A DNA stretch of 64,000 nucleotides, taken from positions 186,001-250,000 of the forward strand of contig NZ_LZIL01000032.1 in assembly GCF_001667075.1 (NCBI RefSeq), written 5' to 3'. Positions 9,104 through 17,463 of this stretch are shown here, in pieces. Within the stretch, counting starts at the first letter, position 1. Each line of letters begins with the position of its first letter. Below the pieces are notes generated by a model, which saw only the letters and a program-made list of their open reading frames with translations, was not told where the DNA came from and ran no database searches. A program made the position numbers and the translations under genes. This stretch comes from Mycobacterium sp. 852014-52450_SCH5900713 (GTDB lineage: Bacteria > Actinomycetota > Actinomycetes > Mycobacteriales > Mycobacteriaceae).

Positions 9104-9128
9104 ATTCCACCGATGAGGGCGATCAAAC
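9104..9128 (-). promoter_or_regulatory. SigF-like promoter upstream of the CsbD/coiled-coil operon
   Basis: On the minus strand GTTT (9128-9125) and TGGAAT (9109-9104) are separated by 15 bases, close to the mycobacterial SigF pattern GTTT-N15-17-GGGTAT. The predicted start point would leave a 5' UTR of about 50 bases before ATG 9046. Confidence 0.4.
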
Positions 9129-9291
9129 CCGCATGTGACCTGCGTCACCCACGCGTCGGACCGGATCGATGTACCGGGGGTGAATCAATTCGCCAGCGCT
9201 GCAGAGTAATTCGCGTGCAATGCGGTCGTCGAGGATGGGCGACTGTCATCGTGACACCGGCGCGGCCGCGCCATCGGCTACCGTCGACCGT

Positions 9292-9546
9292 ATGTCCAAA
9301 GCCTCCGGCAACGACCTCATCGACGACGTCACCCCTGGCGACATCATCGCCGTCGACCGTGGCTCGGGCGAACAGCCCTACAAGGTGGTGTTCAAAGACT
9401 CCACCGACACCGGTTACACCGTCACCTTCCAGGACGACGACGGGGAGACCTTCCAGCTCGACCTGCCCGCCGGCACCACGGTGAGCAGGTCGCTGGAGTC
9501 GAAGTGGGAATCCGCACAAAGCCCCACTCCGCACGCGGAATCCTAG
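9292..9546 (+). CDS. small conserved acidic protein, unknown function
   Basis: This 84-residue soluble protein (MSKASGNDLIDDVTPGDIIA at its start) looks like a compact beta-barrel domain: GDIIAVDRGSGEQPYKVVFKDS, then GYTVTFQDDDGETFQLDLPAG. The pattern recalls small SH3-like domains, but I do not recognise a named family. There is no signal peptide or membrane segment. ATG 9292 is chosen because the domain begins directly after it; upstream in-frame sequence is low-quality. It is divergent from the CsbD operon with 245 bases between them. Confidence 0.65.
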   Translation: MSKASGNDLIDDVTPGDIIAVDRGSGEQPYKVVFKDSTDTGYTVTFQDDDGETFQLDLPAGTTVSRSLESKWESAQSPTPHAES

Positions 9547-9623
9547 ACACCGGCTTCCAGCCGCCTGATGCCGCTCATTTGCCGGGCGGACGCTGGCTGA
9601 TCGGGCCGTAATCGCAGCACCCC

Positions 9624-9648
9624 GTTTGGGCGCGTTCTGGGCGGGAAT
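9624..9648 (+). promoter_or_regulatory. SigF-like promoter upstream of the DUF6480-like gene
   Basis: GTTT (9624-9627) and GGGAAT (9643-9648) are separated by 15 bases, resembling the SigF consensus GTTT-N15-17-GGGTAT. The start point would be near 9655, about 90 bases before ATG 9746. The same spacing is seen for the CsbD-like operon on the other strand. Confidence 0.4.
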
Positions 9649-9745
9649 GCAACGGCGCAATGGCGTGCGCGGGTGGCGAAGCGACCCGGGACGGACGCCG
9701 GCGCGAGCGAGACACCGAAAGCCCAGGAAAGGACGGGCGTCAGCG

Positions 9746-9991
9746 ATGACAGCACAACCCCCTAATCCCGACCCGGTGCAAACGCCCGGGCTCGAGGCCG
9801 GTGGCGGCGTCCCCCCGGGATCCACTCCCCCCGCGGCACCGCAGACGTCGGGCGTGGGCGAGCGCCAACCGCCGGCGACCGGGCGATTCACCCCCAGCTC
9901 CGTACTCACGGTGACCGCCGTTTGCGTCTTCGTCGTGGTCTTCCTCGCGGTAGCGGTGCTGCTCGTCATGAAAATGGTTGGGGCGACTTAG
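9746..9991 (+). CDS. small proline-rich single-pass membrane protein (DUF6480-like)
   Basis: The 81-residue protein has a proline/glycine-rich hydrophilic N-terminus (about 50 residues) and one C-terminal transmembrane helix (TAVCVFVVVFLAVAVLLVM), a tail-anchored layout like that annotated as DUF6480 in actinobacteria. ATG 9746 follows AAAGGA with suitable spacing. The next gene starts one base after its stop, so the two are translated together. A SigF-like promoter lies upstream, which would place this pair in the general stress response; that is inference. Confidence 0.7.
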   Translation: MTAQPPNPDPVQTPGLEAGGGVPPGSTPPAAPQTSGVGERQPPATGRFTPSSVLTVTAVCVFVVVFLAVAVLLVMKMVGAT

Positions 9992-9992
9992 G

Positions 9993-10244
9993 ATGACCGT
10001 CACCGCTGACGATGTCCGGCGGCTACTCGACTGCCAGGATGAGCACGCCGCGCTGGTCGCGATCGAGGGCCGCATCGACGTCGCCTCGCCGGCAGAGTTG
10101 GATGCACCGGATTACCGTGGCGCACTGCAGATCGCGACGCGCCGAGAGGTGCTGGACCGGGCCGGGGGCAGGCAGCTGTCGGAACGTGAGCTGGCCGAAC
10201 AGGCCGAGGAGCTCGACACTGCGCTCCGCAACTTGGGTGCCTGA
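9993..10244 (+). CDS. small helical protein, unknown function
   Basis: The 83-residue product begins MTVTADDVRRLLDCQDEHAA and is mostly charged helix, with a DxRGALQIATRREVLDRAGG middle and an amphipathic C-terminal helix (SERELAEQAEELDTALRNLG). There is no signal or membrane segment. ATG 9993 lies one base past the stop of the small membrane protein gene, so it is the second gene of that unit. I do not recognise a family. Confidence 0.65.
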   Translation: MTVTADDVRRLLDCQDEHAALVAIEGRIDVASPAELDAPDYRGALQIATRREVLDRAGGRQLSERELAEQAEELDTALRNLGA

Positions 10245-10360
10245 TATCCCTGCGCTGCGACCGCTGCGCAGCGAATCTCCGTGATCTTTCGTAGCCGACA
10301 GCCGCGGCGAAGTAGTCTGCCCGCAAGGGGGCTGGTAGCCGACGGGCGGAAGGTCGGAGT

Positions 10361-10576
10361 ATGCGGCTGGTCGTCGATCTCAACAAGTGTCAGGGCTACG
10401 CGCAGTGTGTCCCTCTGGCGCCCGACGTGCTGCGGCTTGTCGGCGAAGAAGCGTTAGCGTACGACCCCAACCCGGACGATTCCCAGCGTCTGCGCGTATT
10501 GCGCGCGGCGGCCTCCTGCCCGGTGCAGGCGATCATCCTCGAAGTGGATCCGCCCGCCGACCGGGACACCCCGTGA
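10361..10576 (+). CDS. [3Fe-4S]-type ferredoxin
   Basis: The 71-residue protein has Cys10 and Cys16 in CQGYAQC and Cys53 in the SCPVQAI motif. This three-cysteine pattern is that of bacterial P450-partner ferredoxins carrying a [3Fe-4S] cluster. It should transfer single electrons from the ferredoxin reductase encoded immediately downstream (4-base ATG/GTG-type overlap: GTG 10573 inside the stop region) to the cytochrome P450 that ends the operon. Confidence 0.93.
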   Translation: MRLVVDLNKCQGYAQCVPLAPDVLRLVGEEALAYDPNPDDSQRLRVLRAAASCPVQAIILEVDPPADRDTP

Positions 10577-11976
10577 GCACCGCTTCCCTCGTCGGCCAGC
10601 TCGTCGAATCGTTCAAGTCCGACGGCCGAATCGTCATCGTCGGCGCCTCACTGGCCGGCCTGCGCGCCGCGGAAACGCTGCGGCACAAAGGGTTTCGCGG
10701 CTCGCTCACCATCGTCGGTGATGAGCCGCACGAGCCCTACGATCGGCCGCCCCTGTCCAAGCAGGTATTGAAGGGTTGGGTGCCCGCCGACCACACGAAG
10801 CTGCCCCGCCTGCAACCCGTCGACGCGGACTGGCGACTGGGCGTCGCGGCGGTGGGATTGGACCGGTCCAACCGTCAAGTGTTGCTGGCCAACGGCGAGA
10901 GGCTCGACTACGACCGGCTGCTGATCGCCACCGGGACCAGGGCCCGCCCGTGGTTCAATTCGGATGAGGCCGCCCTGGCCGGGTTATTCACGGTGCGCAC
11001 GTGTGACGATGCCGCGAGATTGGCCGCCGCGCTGAAGGACCGACCCCGCCGGGTCCTCATCGTCGGGTCCGGTTTCGTGGGTTCCGAGATCGCGTCGGTG
11101 TGCCGGGACCTCGGCCTGCCGGTGACCGTCGCCGAACGTGGCAAGGCTCCGCTGGTCGGCGCGCTCGGCGGCGTGATCGGCGATATCGCCGCACGGATGC
11201 AGATCGAGGCCGGCGTCGACCTGCGTACCGGTGTGGCGGTCGACGGCCTCGACGGCGACGCCGACGGCCGCGTCCGCGCCGCCCGCCTTTCGGATGGCAC
11301 CGTGCTCGACGTCGATGTGGTGGTCGCCTCGCTGGGCTCGATCCGCAACGTGGAATGGCTGGACGGCGCTCAGCTGGCGAGTGGGTTCTGGGGAGTGGCG
11401 TGTGACGCCGGCTGCCGCGCCTTCGACATCAATGGCGTGGTGACCGACAACATCTTCGTCGCCGGCGACGTGGCCCGCGCCCCGCACGTCCTCTACGAAT
11501 ACCAGTTCATGTCCCAAGAGCATTGGGACAATGCCGCTTTCGGCGCCGAGGTGGCGGCCAACAATATGATCAGCCTCGAGCTGGGGCGTCGACCGCACCT
11601 GCCGCTGCCCTCTTTCTGGTCCGGCCAGTTCGGCGTGAACATCAAGAGCGTCGGGGTGTGTTCGTTCGGCGACGAGATCGTCTTCACCCAAGGTTCGATC
11701 ACGGAACGCCGCTTCGCGGCCGCCTACGGCTACCGGGGCCGAATCGTGGGGGCGGTGACGTTCAACCATGGCAAGTGGTTGCCGTATTACGCCTCCCTCA
11801 TCGAGCGGTCGGCGCCCTTCCCCCCGCCCCCGCCGGGATACGACCGTCCGGTCATCTTCGAGCCGATGCCGGCCCGGTTCCCCGATCCCCGCGAACCGAC
11901 CGCCATGCCCGACGTGGTGCTGACCGGACACGACCCGACCTCACGTGGCGCCGAATTCCGGCCCCGGGTCCGCTGA
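10573..11976 (+). CDS. NAD(P)H-dependent ferredoxin reductase, FAD-containing
   Basis: The 467-residue product has an FAD-binding Rossmann motif near the N-terminus (VIVGASLAGLRAAETLR, about 21-37), the YDRPPLSKQVL signature of oxygenase-coupled NADH-ferredoxin reductases, a second nucleotide-binding motif VLIVGSGFVGSEIA near 155-168, and the FVAGDVA flavin-binding motif near 295. It reduces the ferredoxin with NAD(P)H-derived electrons. The GTG start at 10573 overlaps the ferredoxin stop, so translation is coupled. It is about 50 residues longer at the C-terminus than typical 400-residue members. Confidence 0.93.
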   Translation: MSTASLVGQLVESFKSDGRIVIVGASLAGLRAAETLRHKGFRGSLTIVGDEPHEPYDRPPLSKQVLKGWVPADHTKLPRLQPVDADWRLGVAAVGLDRSNRQVLLANGERLDYDRLLIATGTRARPWFNSDEAALAGLFTVRTCDDAARLAAALKDRPRRVLIVGSGFVGSEIASVCRDLGLPVTVAERGKAPLVGALGGVIGDIAARMQIEAGVDLRTGVAVDGLDGDADGRVRAARLSDGTVLDVDVVVASLGSIRNVEWLDGAQLASGFWGVACDAGCRAFDINGVVTDNIFVAGDVARAPHVLYEYQFMSQEHWDNAAFGAEVAANNMISLELGRRPHLPLPSFWSGQFGVNIKSVGVCSFGDEIVFTQGSITERRFAAAYGYRGRIVGAVTFNHGKWLPYYASLIERSAPFPPPPPGYDRPVIFEPMPARFPDPREPTAMPDVVLTGHDPTSRGAEFRPRVR

Positions 11977-11991
11977 CGGTAGGAGACGACG

Positions 11992-13260
11992 ATGGACGCC
12001 GCAACCGCTTGGGCCGAAGCGATGAAGTTCGGGAACCGCCCGAACCCCTACCCGTATTTCGAGGAGCTGCGCAGGACGCCGGTGGCCAAGGTCGCCGACA
12101 ACACCTACGTCGTCACCGGCTATCCGGAGTTGCTTGCGCTGGCCCACGACCCGCGGATCAGCTCCGACATCAGCCGAAGCCCAGCAGGCCTCGGCGGCGG
12201 CAAAAGCGAGCCCGAACCCGGCGGCGAGCACATGCAGGCCTACGGGCGCGAGGCCAGCATCATCGTCACCGACCCGCCCGACCACGACCGCGCCCGCCGC
12301 CAGGTGATGCGCCACTTCGGCCCGCCGCACTCCCCCGACCTAATCCCGAGCATGGAGCCGTTCGTCGTGCGACTGGCCGGTGACCTGCTTGACAGGGTCA
12401 GGGCCCGCGGCGGCACCCGCCTGGACGTCGTGGAGGACTTCGCGTACCCGATCCCCGTGGCGGTCATCTGCAAGATCCTGGGCGTGCCAGTCGAACACGA
12501 GCAGATGTTCCACGCATGGATCTTCGACTTCATGATGGGCACGGACCTGGGGCCCGAGGGTGATACCGACGAGGGGCGCGCCCTGGCCGAGAAGGGCCGC
12601 GCAAGCACCGCGGCGTTGCTTGACTACCTCGGTGGCCTCGTGGACGGGTACGCGAAGGCCCCCGGCGACGGGCTGCTGTCCAAGCTGCTGCATGACGACG
12701 GACCCGACGGGCCCATGTCGATCAAGCAGGCCACGTCCAACGCCATGCTCTTGCTGGTCGCGGGCCACGACTCCACCGTCAACACCATCACCAACTGCGT
12801 GATGACACTGCTGCGCAACCCCGGCTCATGGGATCTGATGCGCGACCGACCCGAGTTGATCCCGCGCACTATCGAGGAAGTGCAGCGGCTGCAGTCAGCG
12901 GTGCAGTTCTTCCCCAGCCGCAGCGCCACCGCTGACATCGAGGTCGGCGGAACCGTGATCCCGGCGGGGTCGGCGGTGCACCTCGTTTACGCGGCGGCCA
13001 ACCGGGACCCGCGCCGGTTCGAGAGTCCCGATCGCTTCGACCCGCTCCGCGACGACAACGAGCACTTCGGTTGGGGCAGCGGCATCCACACCTGCATGGG
13101 TGGGCCGTTGGCCCGCCTGGAGGTCAACCTGGCCCTCGAGACGTTCCTACGGCGCGTCGATTCTCCGGAGTTGGTGGTCGACCCGCCGCCCTACCGGCAC
13201 AATCAGGTGTTCCGCGGGCCGCGCCATCTCTGGGTGGATTTCGCGGCGATCGCCGATTGA
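11992..13260 (+). CDS. cytochrome P450
   Basis: The 422-residue soluble P450 has the I-helix oxygen-activation motif AGHDST (257-262), an ExxR-type K-helix region, and the heme-binding loop FGWGSGIHTCMGG with the thiolate ligand Cys368. It follows the reductase by 15 bases with GGAGACG in the gap, completing a three-component monooxygenase system (ferredoxin, reductase, P450) in one operon. The substrate is unknown; a terpenoid, steroid or fatty acid is possible. I do not assign a CYP number. Confidence 0.95.
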   Translation: MDAATAWAEAMKFGNRPNPYPYFEELRRTPVAKVADNTYVVTGYPELLALAHDPRISSDISRSPAGLGGGKSEPEPGGEHMQAYGREASIIVTDPPDHDRARRQVMRHFGPPHSPDLIPSMEPFVVRLAGDLLDRVRARGGTRLDVVEDFAYPIPVAVICKILGVPVEHEQMFHAWIFDFMMGTDLGPEGDTDEGRALAEKGRASTAALLDYLGGLVDGYAKAPGDGLLSKLLHDDGPDGPMSIKQATSNAMLLLVAGHDSTVNTITNCVMTLLRNPGSWDLMRDRPELIPRTIEEVQRLQSAVQFFPSRSATADIEVGGTVIPAGSAVHLVYAAANRDPRRFESPDRFDPLRDDNEHFGWGSGIHTCMGGPLARLEVNLALETFLRRVDSPELVVDPPPYRHNQVFRGPRHLWVDFAAIAD

Positions 13261-13264
13261 GCCC

Positions 13265-14110
13265 TCACCGACCGAGGGTGACGCGGTCACCCACGCGAAT
13301 GACGCCTTCTGTCACCACCGCGAGATAAGCGCCCGCGCACGGCTGAGCACCGTGACCGCCTGTGTCCCAACGGTTCTCGGCTGCGGGGGTGCGGAGCGCC
13401 TGCGGAGCCCGCGGCAGTGGGCCGTGTTCGAGCGTCGGCACGACGCACCGTGATGTGGCGGTCAGCACCCGCAGACGCGCGTCGCCGACGGCGATTTCCC
13501 CGCCGACCCAATCGTTTTCGCCGTAGGGCGGGTAGCCCGGCGGCGTCGTGATCACCAGGTTGGGCCGGTACCGTAGCGCCTCGACGCCGATGTGCTCGAG
13601 CGTGGCGGTGGTGATCGCGTGCAGTGGCGCCTCGTCGGTGAACGCGTCGCCCGGGGTCGCCTTTGCGATCTCGAGAATGCGGCCGCTGACCTCGGCGTCC
13701 AAGCCCAGCTCGAGCAACTTCTCCGGGTCCGGGCGAACCAGCGTGGCACCCTCTGGGCGCTGGGCGATCAATCGAACCGGTCGCCCCATCAGCCGCGAAA
13801 GCAGATCGTCGATGCCCGGGTCGTCGGCCGTCACACTGGTGCCGTCGGGCAGCCCGATGCTCACCCGACCGGCGTCTGCATTCGCGGTGCACTTCAGCAG
13901 ACCTCGCCACAACCGGGCGTTCTTGGCACTGGCTACATGCCCGGTCGTGGCGTCGAGCAACGCCAGCCGCCGGTCGCTTTCGGCGCCGTGCTCGTCGACG
14001 AACATGCTGGGCACGGCTTCCCCGAGCATCGACTTCACCGGGTAGCGGAGCAGGCTGTGCACCTGCATGTCCACCGCGGCGAAATCTGAAAAGGCCGTCG
14101 ATTCCTCCAC
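13265..14110 (-). CDS. MOSC domain protein (molybdenum cofactor sulfurase C-terminal-like)
   Basis: The 281-residue protein has the MOSC N-terminal beta-barrel (VHSLLRYPVKSMLGE near the start) and a C-terminal MOSC domain with the characteristic cysteine in TSRCVVPTLEHG followed by RWDTGGHGAQPCAGAYL. Family members bind the molybdenum cofactor; some, such as mARC-type and YiiM/YcbX, reduce N-hydroxylated compounds. It converges on the P450 gene with only four bases between. The start is uncertain: GTG 14110 or the in-frame ATG 14068, which starts right before the conserved barrel. Confidence 0.88.
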   Translation of the reverse strand: MEESTAFSDFAAVDMQVHSLLRYPVKSMLGEAVPSMFVDEHGAESDRRLALLDATTGHVASAKNARLWRGLLKCTANADAGRVSIGLPDGTSVTADDPGIDDLLSRLMGRPVRLIAQRPEGATLVRPDPEKLLELGLDAEVSGRILEIAKATPGDAFTDEAPLHAITTATLEHIGVEALRYRPNLVITTPPGYPPYGENDWVGGEIAVGDARLRVLTATSRCVVPTLEHGPLPRAPQALRTPAAENRWDTGGHGAQPCAGAYLAVVTEGVIRVGDRVTLGR

Positions 14111-14199
14111 TGCTCATCCCCACTCGGCGAGACCGCACCAACTATCCCGCAAAGCGTATGCGGGAGGGGCGCGAAAACCGATGGTGGGTCAGGGAGCGG

Positions 14200-14523
14200 T
14201 CAGCCCGGGCAGTAGGTCGACTCCGCCGCACTGACCCAGCCGGTCATATCCGCGAACGAGAAGCCCTTCGAGCTCATGCTGGAGTGCAAATCGGCGGCGA
14301 TCGCATCGGGAGTTTTTCCCGCCATCCGGTCGGCGCAGACCGCGTGTCCCATTGCGATCATGTCGGAGTCACTCCCCGACGGCCAGCTGAATCCCAGGTT
14401 GTGCAGTTTTGCGATGTACGCGTCGTCCGTGCTGTCGGCCGAGGCAATCGCGGTGGTTGCGGTGAGGGCAGCGCCAACCATGACGGGAATTGTCAGTTTG
14501 GCCAGCCAACGCGGTGCAAGCAT
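14200..14523 (-). CDS. secreted DUF732 protein
   Basis: The 107-residue precursor has a 29-residue Sec signal peptide ending at ASA and a mature DUF732 domain: DDAYIAKLHNLGFSWPSG, MGHAVCADRMAGKTP and the C-terminal AESTYCPG. The two cysteines probably form a disulfide. DUF732 is abundant in mycobacteria, function unknown, exported to the envelope or medium. ATG 14523 is preceded by GAAGGG. A TATACT -10-like hexamer lies at 14563-14568 on the minus strand, giving a short leader of about 33 bases. Confidence 0.88.
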   Translation of the reverse strand: MLAPRWLAKLTIPVMVGAALTATTAIASADSTDDAYIAKLHNLGFSWPSGSDSDMIAMGHAVCADRMAGKTPDAIAADLHSSMSSKGFSFADMTGWVSAAESTYCPG

Positions 14524-14711
14524 TTCGTGCCCTTCTTTTCTTGTCGGTGTCGAGGTGGGGCCAGTATATGAGTGAGCGATGCCGCGAATATTAAAACTAG
14601 GAAAATTGCTGCGGTCTGTGGTAATCGGCGGCGGGGATCCATTTCCGCGAGGTCGATGTGAGTATTGATCGCACCCGCAGGGCCGGCCCGTCTGCCCGGG
14701 AAAGCCGGCAC

Positions 14712-15488
14712 TCAGCCAGGACTCGCGGTGACCACAATCGATTCCTGTCCGGTTTGCCAGCCGGTCACGAAGGTCGGGATGGTGACCTGTTCGTCGGGGT
14801 GATCGGCGCCGGGGTCGTTGAGGTGGACGATCTCCCTATTGGTATCGATACCGGTGACGACCAGGAAGTGATCGGCCTTGGTCCGCTGATCGCTGGTGTT
14901 CCAGATGACGGCGGAGTTGACCCAGGCGATCACTTTGCGATTACCGGCGAGGTACCGCTCCAATGCAGGCATACCGGTCTGTTCCGGATGGGCCGCGTAA
15001 GTCACCTCCGATTTGATGCCGTAGTGGTCGAGTAGCACTACCGCATCGGCCATTTCGATGCCGCCGTCGCCGTTGGCGTGGCTCGGGTCGTCGCGCGGTG
15101 CGTAGATGGGCCCCGGATTGGTTTGTGAGGGCGTCGACTCCGCCAGCTTGATCATCTGCTGTTCCGTAGGTGCGTGGCCGGTGATCTCGCCGACCACGTC
15201 GGCCACCGAGATCAGCCCGCAGTTGTCCTCCAGGGACTGTGGCTGCCAATACTTTGCGGCCGCGACGGGATCGCCGTAGATGCCGTCTTCGATCGGCGGA
15301 TGCGCGCCGGCCGCCTGCGTCGGCGTGGGGTTGCTGGGGGCGCTGCTGACGATTGCCGACGACGCGTTCGCCTGCGGCGCCGACGGCGGCGCCGGGCGGC
15401 ACGATGAAACCAGGCAAACACCGACGACGCCGACGCACGCGGCCACCAGTGCGGCCCGGGGCATGGACGCCGTCGTGGAAGTGAACAT
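14712..15488 (-). CDS. C39-like (papain-fold) peptidase lipoprotein
   Basis: The 258-residue precursor has a hydrophobic signal ending in the lipobox-like VSSC (Cys30) and a P/S/A-rich linker to about residue 70. The globular domain has a cysteine in the SLEDNCGLIS motif, a histidine in TKADHFLVVTGI, and the following LNDPG, the order of catalytic residues in C39-like cysteine peptidases. It would be anchored outside the membrane and could act as a peptidase, transglutaminase-like or amidase-like enzyme; the substrate is unknown. The N-terminal half of the domain has a calcium-loop-like DDPSHANGDGG. Confidence 0.75.
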   Translation of the reverse strand: MFTSTTASMPRAALVAACVGVVGVCLVSSCRPAPPSAPQANASSAIVSSAPSNPTPTQAAGAHPPIEDGIYGDPVAAAKYWQPQSLEDNCGLISVADVVGEITGHAPTEQQMIKLAESTPSQTNPGPIYAPRDDPSHANGDGGIEMADAVVLLDHYGIKSEVTYAAHPEQTGMPALERYLAGNRKVIAWVNSAVIWNTSDQRTKADHFLVVTGIDTNREIVHLNDPGADHPDEQVTIPTFVTGWQTGQESIVVTASPG

Positions 15489-15743
15489 GGGCGCTCGCGA
15501 AGTTCGATCAAAAAAGCTTGGCAGCGTGCAAACGGTAACACTTCCGCTCGCCCTTATAGGCGACTAATGCCGCGCCGCTACGTACTCAGCAATTCAAAGG
15601 TTTCGGTCGATATCAATCGCGAAATGTCGCCCCAACATACAAAAATCATACGAAACAATTGCCTGCGACATCTGTCGATATTGGACGCCTTTCTGAGAGC
15701 GCCAGTGAACGGAATGCGATCAGCTATCTCCATTTTCTGGGAG
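15489..15743. other. AT-rich intergenic island
   Basis: The segment between the C39-like gene and the PPE gene, both on the minus strand, is unusually AT-rich; bases 15601-15660 contain only 23 G/C of 60 against about two thirds in the surroundings. I see no convincing gene on either strand. It includes the promoter region of the C39-like gene and may be a remnant of acquired DNA. Confidence 0.5.
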
Positions 15744-17084
15744 TCAGTGTGGGAGCAGGCGTTGCTTTTGCTCGTTGAATTCGTCCTCAGTGATGATTCC
15801 CGCGTCGCGCAGGGATGCCAGCTCGCGCAGCTCGGCGGCGATGCTGGTGATCGGGCCACCCGCCGGAACCTGCGGCGCCGCGGTGCCATCCTGCGTCGCC
15901 TTTTGCGTTGCGGCCCTGAGCCGTTCCGCGCGGCCGGCAACGCCCGCGCCTGCCGTACCGGCCATGGCGCGCCCGGCCATGCTCGCCGCGGCCATTTCCC
16001 CGAACAGGCTTCCGGAGCCGCTGGACGAGGCCTGCGCGGCGGCGCCGACCGTGGTGGCGGGCAAGGCCAGGGCGGCGGGGCGTACCGCAGGGGCGGCCGC
16101 CGCCCAGCCAGGCGGAACCGACAAACCGCCGACCGTGTTCGCCTGGCCCAGGCTCGCCGTCGCGGCCGACCCGCCCGCCAGGTTGGTGATCACCGGGAAG
16201 GGCGTGGGGGGCACGGGCGCCGACCCGGGCCAGGCCTGGATGCCCGCCCAACCGCTGACAATGTCATCGGTGTGGAAACCGGTCAGGGCGCCGGAAACGT
16301 CGTAGGGCAGCGCAACGACGGCGGCGGCGAGCCCCGCCGTCCCGACTTCTGGGTCGACGAACACCGCGCTCAGGTCGGCGGCCAGGCCCAGCAGGTCGCG
16401 TCCGCCGAAGCCAAGGTCGAGGGGGCTTGCGAGGTTGAGCAGCGCGTCGGGCGTCGCGTTGAAGGCCTGCTGGGTCGGCGAGAGGGCGCTTTGCACCTTG
16501 CCGGCCGAGGTGGTGGCGGCCTGGTTCAGGGCGGCCGCTTGCCGTACCGACCCGCCCGAATCACTGCTCTCTTGCGGCGAGGCGAACGGTGTCAGCCGTG
16601 CCGCCGCCGCCGACGACGCCGCGTAGCCGTACATGGCCCCGGCATCCTGGGCCCACATCTCCGAGTACTGCGCCTCGGTGGTCGCGATCGCCGGCGTGTT
16701 CTGCCCCAGGATGTTCGTCGCGATCAGGGACATCAGGAGGCTGCGGTTGGCCGCGATGACGGGCGGCGGTACGGACTCCGCGAACGCCGCCTCGTAGGCT
16801 GCGGCCGCGGCTTTGGCCTGGCCGGCGGTCTGTTCGGCCTGCGCGGCGGCGGTCCGTGTCCACGCGACGTACTCGGCGGCCGCGGCCGACATCGCCGCCG
16901 CCGATGGCCCCAGCCAGGGCCCGCCCGTCAACGCCGTCACCTCCGCCTGATACGAGTCCGCCGCTGAATGCAACGCGACGGCCAGCGCGTCCCAGGCCAT
17001 CGCGGCGGCCAGCATCGGCGCCGCCCCTGGCCCGGTATACATCCGCCCGGAGTTGATCTCCGGAGGTAGTGCTGCGAAATCCAT
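15744..17084 (-). CDS. PPE family protein (PPE-SVP) with C-terminal SHOCT-like domain
   Basis: The 446-residue protein begins MDFAALPPEINSGRMYTGPG, the hallmark of the PPE domain, with the WxG turn (GGPWLGPSAAAM) around 54-65 and alanine-rich helices to about 180. The central region is variable, the PPE-SVP motif GGLSVPPGW lies at 319-327, and the last 31 residues (414-444, SIAAELRELASLRDAGIITE then DEFNEQKQRLL) look like a SHOCT domain. PPE proteins are exported by type VII (ESX) systems to the envelope. No PE or ESX partner is adjacent. The start at 17084 has GAGGAG upstream; an in-frame extension to 17216 lacks PPE character. Confidence 0.93.
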   Translation of the reverse strand: MDFAALPPEINSGRMYTGPGAAPMLAAAMAWDALAVALHSAADSYQAEVTALTGGPWLGPSAAAMSAAAAEYVAWTRTAAAQAEQTAGQAKAAAAAYEAAFAESVPPPVIAANRSLLMSLIATNILGQNTPAIATTEAQYSEMWAQDAGAMYGYAASSAAAARLTPFASPQESSDSGGSVRQAAALNQAATTSAGKVQSALSPTQQAFNATPDALLNLASPLDLGFGGRDLLGLAADLSAVFVDPEVGTAGLAAAVVALPYDVSGALTGFHTDDIVSGWAGIQAWPGSAPVPPTPFPVITNLAGGSAATASLGQANTVGGLSVPPGWAAAAPAVRPAALALPATTVGAAAQASSSGSGSLFGEMAAASMAGRAMAGTAGAGVAGRAERLRAATQKATQDGTAAPQVPAGGPITSIAAELRELASLRDAGIITEDEFNEQKQRLLPH

Positions 17085-17463
17085 GAGTCGTCTCCTCGGA
17101 CGGTTCAACGGTGGCCACAGTGTTAACGGCTCGTTGCTGGCCGTAGTGGGATTGCCCAACGGACAGCAAACAAATCTCGATCCTTTAAGTAGTACAGGTA
17201 CCGCGACGACCGACAACCGAGCCCTGCCCCCTGGCCGCGGAGCTTTCGCGGCAGGCGCTCGAGCATCGGCGGTGACCAGGGATTCAACGACATAGGGATG
17301 TCCCAGAGCACCGATAAGTTACCTCCGCATCACGGCGAAACCCGTCAACCGCACCGGACGCGCCATGCCTGAATCGCGCGGTGCCGGCGGGGTCCCGCCC
17401 GGCGGTCCCGACCTGGCAGGTCTGCTTGGATCGATACCGTCACCGCGAGTTAGGTCGGAGTGG
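17085..17463. other. intergenic region between divergent PPE and glycosyltransferase genes
   Basis: This 379-base stretch holds the two divergent promoters. It contains a short AT-rich patch near 17160-17200 that suits a PPE promoter. In-frame sequence upstream of the glycosyltransferase start (from 17365) is proline/glycine-rich and does not match the family, so I do not count it as coding. No RNA gene is seen. Confidence 0.4.

Noticed and set aside
15567-16967. 466-codon plus-strand frame over the PPE gene
   Set aside because: Composition is arginine/glycine shadow sequence; the minus strand reads as a full PPE-SVP protein.
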